From NCBI GenBank assembly GCA_030248215.1, contig JASANG010002605.1, positions 1-64,000 on the forward strand: a stretch of 64,000 bases of DNA. The letters are read 5' to 3'. A program made the position numbers and the translations under genes. Of this stretch, positions 57,725 to 64,000 are shown one piece after another (the first letter of the stretch is position 1; each line of letters starts with the position of its first letter). The notes below the pieces were generated by a model. That model saw nothing but the letters and a program-made list of their open reading frames with translations, had not been told where the DNA came from and made no database searches. This stretch comes from Enoplolaimus lenunculus (taxonomy: Eukaryota; Nematoda; Enoplea; Enoplida; Thoracostomopsidae).

Positions 57725-57924
57725 GGCCAATGTAAAGAACAGAAGGGAACAGTAGTATAAGCATATTCTAAACCCTAAGCCTAATCCTAATCGTAAGAAT
57801 GAGCTTATGCCTAAGCCTAAACCTAAGGCTAAACCTAAGCCGAGCGAAAAATTAATCTAAAGCTTAAGCTTACTCTTTTCCAGTCCCACAGAAAAACGTT
57901 GTGGCCATGATCTTTACATGGGCA
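57725..57924 (-). mobile_element. CTTAGG-cored MITE, copy 7
   Basis: Left GGCCAATGTAAAGAACAG, right CCATGATCTTTACATGGGC, long CCTAAGCCTAAACCTAAGG core. Same orientation as copies 1 and 6. Confidence 0.75.
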
Positions 57925-58107
57925 CAACTCAAGAACTCCCGAAACGATATTCCGAGACAAAATAAACAGAAGTACAAGCTAAAGAAGCGGAATCAGGGCT
58001 TTTGTTTACCAAAACCAACAAAACCTGCGCTTTAGATTTTGTCATGAAGCCGGAGAAATCCTAAATGTCCAGACTTTCAACTTTTCTTCTTTTCTGAACT
58101 TCACCTA

Positions 58108-58307
58108 CACTGCAAGAAATGGTTAGTCAAATTGACTCTCTCCGAAATAGGCTTTTCCTGACTACACAAACTGAGTCAAAATTCGACTTCGCTTGTGTTA
58201 AATTCGACTCAATTTGACTTTACCGGAGTCGAATTTTGACTCAGTTTGTGTAGTCAGGAAAAGCCTATTTCGGAGAGAGTCAATTGGACTCACCATTTTT
58301 TGCAGTG
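58108..58307. mobile_element. palindromic TA-flanked MITE, second copy
   Basis: It starts CACTGCAAGAAATGGTTAG and ends ..CATTTTTTGCAGTG, with TA on both sides (58106-58107, 58308-58309). It shares CTCTCTCCGAAATAGGC arms with 46585-46733 but has about 50 bp more central sequence. Confidence 0.85.
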
Positions 58308-58309
58308 TA

Positions 58310-59397
58310 CGCTTTCAATCTGTTTTAGCAAATCAATATGAAGCATCTTGGTTCGAATTTTGCACTATTAATGTTTTCCAAATCAAAGAAACACATCCCA
58401 ATTTTTTCCAAGCCAACCAAACGCACCTTCCTACTCCTGTTAGAACGATAAAACTATGCGTTTAACGTTTCCCCTTTCAAAAATTTACCCCTATTTCCAA
58501 TGTTCGCTGCCAAATAAAACTTATGCTCTGAATTTTCCTACTGGTCAGCCAAAGACGTAGCTTAGAATTGACTGACTACACTGCGGGTTTTTTATCTTCT
58601 GCATTCAGCAACATTATTATTAAGTTTACTTCAGTGACACCTCAAGGACATATCATCAAACATCTTTTAAATCAAGACTGCGCCAACCCGTAGCTTTTAT
58701 CATCTGTGCATGTCGAATGAATTTGTGACCATTGGCCGGACTGTTAATTGGTTAAGTTTGATATTTATTGTGCTGCACTCGTCTGCGAAATAATTCATAT
58801 CATTTAACGCCACAATGCCAACATTGAAAATAAAACATTTTCAGCAATAATTGCAGCTGTGGGTATTACTCGGGCAACTGGTAACTACTCATTGTTACTG
58901 CAAAAACTTGCACGCATAGGGATTTGTTCTTCGAAGGCAACATGCCGATATGGAAAATCATTTATCAAATAATTGCAGCTACAAGTTTTACTCAAGGCTT
59001 TACTTTCATTGAAGTCAACAAATAAAATGACCTGAGTCTATTTCTCGCGAATCGTAGAAAAATTTGTTTTAAATTTGTATCACTTCGGTCCCTTTTGAAC
59101 AACTGGCATATAGGCCGCAGTTTCAGTACCCTACTAGGGTTACTATTCTTTAAGTCTCATGTTTACAAACAATGTGTTTATATATAAATGCTTGTTAATA
59201 TGTTGCTAAGTAACAATGTTAGCACAACTTGGCTGTATCCGAAAGCAATGCTCGTGTTATACATCGCATTTTTGTAGGTAGTTATCGGCGTGAATTTTAA
59301 CCTCGAAGCGACTTTTAGGGGCGTATGCGAGAAGAAATCGCATAAGAATACAGCTGATCTAAAATTTGTGGGAAGATTGCAGTTGCTTATGGTTTAA
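58310..59397. other. no exon seen
   Basis: AT-rich intron-like or intergenic sequence. Paired phrases such as 'attgcagctgtgggtattactc' / 'attgcagctacaagttttactc' (58849, 58972) show a diverged local duplication. Nothing coding recognised. Confidence 0.5.
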
Positions 59398-59660
59398 CCC
59401 CTTCTCACATTGAGTTGCCTGTAGGCAACTCAGCGCAGTGTATATACGTTAAATGGTATATATCGCACCGTGTTTAACAATTGCAACACGTATACATAGT
59501 ACTAAATCACCACAAGACGTGAGAGCCTCCTCTGGCTCGAGCGTCAAGCTCTTGTAGCTGACTGGTGATGGTATACGCCTCCCACTCCAGTCACTGGTGT
59601 TCGAATCCTAGCATAAAAGTAGGTCTCAGGGGAAATAGAAAATATTCATGTGAGAAAGGG
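59398..59660 (+). mobile_element. tRNA-Gly-bearing TTAA MITE, subfamily B
   Basis: Starts CCCCTTCTCACATTGAG after TTAA (59394-59397) and ends ATTCATGTGAGAAAGGG before TTAA (59661-59664). A subterminal hairpin TTGAGTTGCCTGTAGGCAAC follows the left end. Nearly identical in layout to 40453-40718, showing that the whole unit, not only the tRNA part, moved. Confidence 0.87.
59543..59614 (+). repeat. tRNA-Gly-like core, MITE copy 4
   Basis: A box-like TGTAGCTGACTGG (59553-59565), CGCCTCCCACTCC (59577-59589), and B box-like GTGTTCGAATCC (59597-59608), the closest B box to consensus among the four copies. Confidence 0.62.
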
Positions 59661-59707
59661 TTAATAGTGTTCTTTAACACACTGATAGGTTCAATTTTAC
59701 TGCTATG

Positions 59708-60805
59708 TAGTGTTGTGCAGTTACCACATTTTCTACTGGATGACCGGCCGGCGGCCAGGATGGCCGGTCAATGACCTCCGGTCGGCCAACATACAAATTT
59801 CAAAATTATCAGGTACGTTTATAATGGTATATATCGTTACGGTTCTAGAAGCTATATCAATCATTATAGGCTCACAAGTTCAATAAGAAACGACCACGTT
59901 GTGACATATACGTTAACTAAGAATAAGTTTAGTAGTATAGCAAAAAGCTTTAATAGAAGACAGTTTACCTCATTGTTCCTAGACATTTTTATATACCCCA
60001 ACATCCATGAAAAATGTTGCCAATCACTCTCCCTTCAGGCAATTAATACGACAAAACGCTTAATGATCAAAAGAATTCACTACTATGTTACGTCGAGGGC
60101 CGCCCCGTTTCCACGGGACAACAACAAGCTGGAGTGCAATTTATCCAAACCAGTGATCAAAACACGCCTGATTACGTGTAAATTTTATTTATACACAATA
60201 AACAGTTGCGTAGCCTGGGGGGTTCACAGTTTGGCTCTAGAAATTTAGTTAAATATACTGTGTCCGACACATCCTGAAACCGTAGGCACAACTCATAGCT
60301 ACCACAAACAATCAAACCTTAAACGTAAGCTAATTTGATTTATATTGAACCTAACTGTTAAATTTCCTACTTTTCAAAATCCTCCTGGATCGGTAAGAAA
60401 ATCTGAGATGATTTAATCCGATTGCATATTATTTCTTTTAGCATTTGCAAAAAAAATATATATGCTCCAGTGAAAGATTTCACTGTATTTTTCTAAAACG
60501 CAATGGAACTCAGATCACCTGAATCACTTTATCTTACCACACGAGCTGTCTAGAATACAACTGCAACCAAAACAGTTTCGAATGGTAATTCAATCTTAAC
60601 AATGACCATAAATGATAACAGTAGGCAACATTTCAGATTTCACTCAAATTTTTGCTATTGAAACCTAAATATGATTAATAACATCAAACGAATCCTGTCA
60701 AAATGTTTTTAGCTTTTTCTGTGATAAGCAATTACTGGCCCGCCAACCGGCAGGCCGGTCAACACCTTTGGCCAGCGCCGGTTCAATGACCGGTGCACAA
60801 CACTA
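59708..60805. mobile_element. 1.1-kb hAT-like element (TAGTGTTGTGCA ends)
   Basis: Left TAGTGTTGTGCA, right TGCACAACACTA, with flanks CTGCTATG (59700-59707) and CTCCTATG (60806-60813), 7 of 8 matching. Subterminal GACCGGCCGGC/GGCCGGTC words recur at both ends. A 115-codon frame at 59901-60248 (+) lies inside but has no hAT signature I recognise, so I call it non-autonomous. Confidence 0.85.
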
Positions 60806-61199
60806 CTCCTATGCCATTTTATTTATTTCAAAATCGCTGAACTCAAATGCAAAATATTCCTTAATTACAGCGTTCACAATAACTTTTCCCAGCTGTACAC
60901 CAAAAACGTCATATTCTTGGGTTAACGAGTGTCAATTTTAAAAAATCGTCACTCGTTAACCCTACCCGAACAACGAATATATACATAACCCTACCCGAAC
61001 GCGTGTCACAACGAGATCGTAGGTACGCTGGTCAAGTTGAGTTTTTAAAGACAGTGCAACCAGACCAGGTCAAGGAGTCGTACTCCCAATGGTTTTATTT
61101 TTATTTCAACAACGATATTCGCCAATGTTACTCTGAAGGCGTCCACTTCAGTCGCTGAACAGCAATAGGCCCGGTGTACAACGGTAAACACTCCAGCAA
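60806..61199. other. no gene seen
   Basis: A short direct repeat 'ctacccgaac' (60962, 60991) and an inverted 'gttaacgagtg' / 'cactcgttaac' pair (60923, 60951). Nothing coding recognised. Confidence 0.5.
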
Positions 61200-61440
61200 T
61201 TATATTTTTGCTGGGACGGTGAGACAGCTTGGAACAAATGTTTTTGCTAGATCGGCCAGGACTACTTCGAGTGTAGTGTCGGACCTATGATTTCGCTGGA
61301 TTGGTCGGAATGATTCGAGCCTATGATTTTCTTGGGTTGGTCGGGACAACCGAAACGGATTCGGGCCTATGTTTTCAGTGGGTTGTTCGGAACAGCTTTG
61401 AGGCAATGTTTTCGCTAGGCTAATCGAGACATCAGTGACA
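61200..61440. repeat. about 36-bp minisatellite related to 7003-7318, opposite orientation
   Basis: Units built on 'tttttgctgggtcggtcgggacagcttcgagccta'. More degenerate than the 7-kb array. The shared ACGCCCCTCAGAGTAACATG phrase follows at 61570, so both arrays belong to one larger repeat family. Confidence 0.75.
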
Positions 61441-63499
61441 GCTTCGAGCTTAGACCTACACTTGTGCCAACCCTACGCCTAGATTTCAACCTGAGCTTCA
61501 ACCTGTACCAAGAGTGCGATGGTGTGCTGTTACACTCCGGGCTTATTTCTGTTCGGCAGGTAAACGATACGCCCCTCAGAGTAACATGAACCACAATATT
61601 AAACAGATATTATCAAACATAAAAATCGATTTGGACACAAATTATTTGCAAAACCCAACGGCGATTCCCATACGAAACCAAAATTCCAGCTACATTCGGG
61701 ACTAGGGGAAGCTGAGCCCCCTGGAAATAATTTGGCACGACCTAAAAACTTTTCAACGTTACTTGTAAGACAACGAAAACACATGCATGCAACTCGTAGA
61801 AATTTTAAGCCACCTATCAAGGTGAGCTGGCCAGACTCTGAAAAATCCTAATAAAACATTGGTGGTTTTTTGGAAATACCAATTTTTTAAGTAACTTTTT
61901 CGGATATTGACAAATCGTAAACAACTGTATAAGACAGTGCTTGCACTGGGCAAATATATGATTAGTATGGAGAAGCCGATGCTGATGGTCTCATGTATTT
62001 CTAGTTAATTCTTCATTCTTTCGTTAAACTTCAAATTCAATGATTTTCTTCACCTGAAACTTGAAGAAAAGTTAAAACAACCCACCATTTGCTTAGCTAT
62101 TTTGGTAGCGGCCAAGTTGCATATAAAGTTCATCAATTTTTTCTCCGCTATCCGGTATCAAGTTGCTTATGAATATTTTAAGTGTGTAAAGATTAATAAA
62201 TTTATACCCGCACTTTGAAATTCTTTACCTGCGGGTATACCCGCGTCTAAATTTGCTTACCCGTCCCGCATTTACCAGCGGGTACCTACGGGTAGCGTGC
62301 AGCTCTGTCCTGGGCACATTAATGTACGATTGTAAATGGCGTTTAGAACAAGCTCGAGTTACCAGTTGAGCCAGACAGATGTTCAAGGACACGATAAACT
62401 CGCACTAGTAGATCTAGAGGGGGCTGCTGAGCATTAGCCACCCGTCAAAAAAATTTTTGTGATAAAACGGTAAGGTTCCAATCTTACAATTTTCAGTCTC
62501 AGAAAATTGGCACACATATAGCATACACATTTCTAGTACCGCCGCTGCATACACGGCAGAAAGTATAAACAGATCCGAATCGCTAAATAACTCTACTAAG
62601 AAAAAAGCTGTTGAAATAAAATTATTCAGTTCTTAAGCATCTCATGTTCAAACCTATTTGAATTGAATGAAAATGTTTAAACTATAAAGTATGTCGAAAC
62701 GTTTGTACGCTCAGATTGTAACTGTGGGTGCTATTCGTTAAATGGCTGCAGCCCCATGACCAGTTAGCAGTAACTTTTCAACTATCAGCCAACATTTTGA
62801 GATGTGACATTTAACGCATCAATTCATGGATTGGTGGTCATCCAAAAAGTGATAGAAATACAAGTCACAGGTTCAAAAGTTACAATAACTTATACCGATT
62901 GGTGAGTGTTTTTAACCCAAGATTGATTTCTCGTAAAAATTCCAATTTACCACTGCGCAATATATTATAGTCCAAACGCGTAATAAAACGTTCTAATATT
63001 ATATTGCATTAATTTGTAATACCCACTACTGCTGAACGAATTTTGTGGAACGCTTTAACGTATTTCGGAGCCCTTTGAGTTCATGAAATTTTTACCAATC
63101 ACCAGCGGCTTTAAAATACGGAACGAAATATTGAATCCCATCAGGAATTAAGTCCTAGTATCAAGATTTAGTACTAAAATTGCGTTCGGCTTCTCGCTCG
63201 TCAACTTTCACCATACTGTAACATATCGCGCGCACCATCACACATTTCTGGATTCACTACAATCCTGCTATTGTTACGTTCCAGTAGTAGGTGACGGGGT
63301 GTAATCAAAATAATTGAAACGTAAAATAGATATTGAAGTATAAAAGTTAATACCAAAAAATTGAAGCGAGCAAAAATTTATCGGGCTTTTTAAAATTAGA
63401 AAATGGCAAATTCACCAGAATTTTTAAAATTTTGGACGTATTTCGTATGGTTGGATCCACTACAAGCCTTCTAAACTGACTTACAAGTATTTGACTTAC
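61441..63499. other. no exon seen; hAT-like end at 62205-62312
   Basis: On the minus strand 62312-62230 reads CAGAGCTGCACGCTACCCGT followed by GGTACCCGC words, like a hAT-type terminus with inverted GCGGGTA motifs, but no partner end was found. The 63165-63220 segment repeats the 'actaaaattgcgttcggcttctcgc' phrase seen at 6.6 and 6.9 kb. Otherwise unassigned. Confidence 0.45.
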
Positions 63500-63610
63500 C
63501 GCATTCCGATTCATCGCTTTCGTCGCCGCAATCATTTTCTTCATCGCAAACGTATCGTTTAGAAATACATTGATCGTTGTCACAGCGAAATTCTGACAAT
63601 CTGCATCGAC
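63500..63610 (-). CDS. LDL-receptor class A domain exon (partial gene)
   Basis: A 111-nt phase 1-1 exon with acceptor TTTCATTCAG and donor GTAAGT. It encodes one LDLa module with the six cysteines in order ([35 protein letters not shown]). It also has the calcium cage acidic residues ([10 protein letters not shown]). LDLa modules bind calcium and protein ligands in the extracellular space. It may be part of the same mosaic gene as 47717-52246 (same strand and phase) or a separate gene continuing past 64000. An 11-kb gap lies between them. Confidence 0.88.
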
Positions 63611-64000
63611 CTGAATGAAAACGTGTAATCTTTTTACACTTTTTCAAACATTCAAAACTTCATCCAAAGGTATACAGCTAAGCGTTTTTCCTTAACCTAA
63701 GCCTAAAGCGTTAATGCGGAAGAAGTGAACAAGAACCATTTCAGAAATGTCTCAGGAAATACATTCCTTGCCAATTTTGAACTTTCTCAAATATCACACA
63801 ATATTTCTAATGGCATTTCTCAATTTCATCTGAAGGCAAATCCTTTCATATATGGAAAAAACAAATTTAAGTGTTTACCAAACGTATATCTCAAGGGTTA
63901 TTCCTGAACTGTTGAATGTGGATTAAGAAATTTTATTTTTGTTCAACTTTATACAGTACACGACTTATGCTTTAACTTGGCTTTGATCCTAAAATCACTA
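63611..64000. other. intron-like, no further exon seen before the window edge
   Basis: AT-rich with a short CCTAAGCCTAAAGCG fragment at 63695-63710. The gene with the LDLa exon should continue beyond 64000. Confidence 0.5.

Noticed and set aside
48300-57924. TTAGGC arrays as telomere sequence
   Set aside because: TTAGGC is the nematode telomere unit, but here it is short, imperfect and always inside a MITE with inverted ends. It is not evidence of a chromosome end or of a nematode.
1194-59614. Functional tRNA genes in the MITE cores
   Set aside because: A and B boxes are present but acceptor and T arms do not pair well, and each core is embedded in a transposon. Kept as tRNA-derived repeats.
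59901-60248. 115-codon ORF as a gene
   Set aside because: It lies inside a hAT-like element, shows no domain, and has lysine/isoleucine-rich composition expected of random AT-rich frames.

Overview
This looks like AT-rich invertebrate animal DNA. Genes are split into many short exons with GT..AG introns. The PIP4P/TMEM55 gene and a one-exon LDL-receptor class A domain are typical metazoan families. The spaces between exons are packed with small terminal-inverted-repeat (TIR) transposons and minisatellites. I cannot name the species. A tunicate-like or other marine invertebrate genome would fit, but that is inference only. Every host gene I can support is on the minus strand. I recognise no LTR element or other virus-like element.

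Layout, left to right. 1-8.3 kb is repeat-rich intergenic DNA: two minisatellite types, two copies of a TTAA-flanked MITE carrying a tRNA-Gly-like core, a hAT transposase relic and a 36-bp minisatellite. 8.3-18.8 kb is RING gene B (ten coding exons, 1,653 codons). 22.8-29.0 kb is its tandem paralogue, RING gene A (five coding exons, 1,366 codons). Each encodes an N-terminal C3HC4 RING, a B-box-like zinc region, long low-complexity stretches and an NHL/beta-propeller-like C-terminal half, so they are TRIM-like E3 ligase candidates. All exon phases join and both reading frames total an exact multiple of three. 32.4-37.8 kb is a PIP4P (TMEM55) phosphatase gene, complete except for its first exon.

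38-44.2 kb is a transposon graveyard. It holds two tRNA-like repeats and a deep nest: a TIR element hit by the tRNA-Gly MITE and abutting an RTE-like LINE, which is itself interrupted by a TAA-flanked element. The LINE's central reverse transcriptase region is replaced by a zinc-finger ORF. 47.7-63.6 kb holds phase 1-1 exons of at least one large extracellular mosaic gene (Thr-rich linker, Cys/Pro-rich exon, LDLa exon). Its introns carry seven copies of one CTTAGG-cored MITE, a 1.1-kb hAT-type element, palindromic TA-flanked MITEs, a 21-bp GC-rich minisatellite and a long AT run.

Genes A and B probably do the same kind of job (ubiquitin ligation). PIP4P acts on endolysosomal phosphoinositide. 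The mosaic gene is predicted to be secreted or membrane-anchored. I see no sign that the four genes act as one pathway. The most unusual observations are the tRNA-Gly-bearing TTAA MITE, an apparent composite hAT transposition (17 kb versus 34 kb), the nested stack at 40-44 kb, and the diverged exon structure of the tandem RING paralogues.
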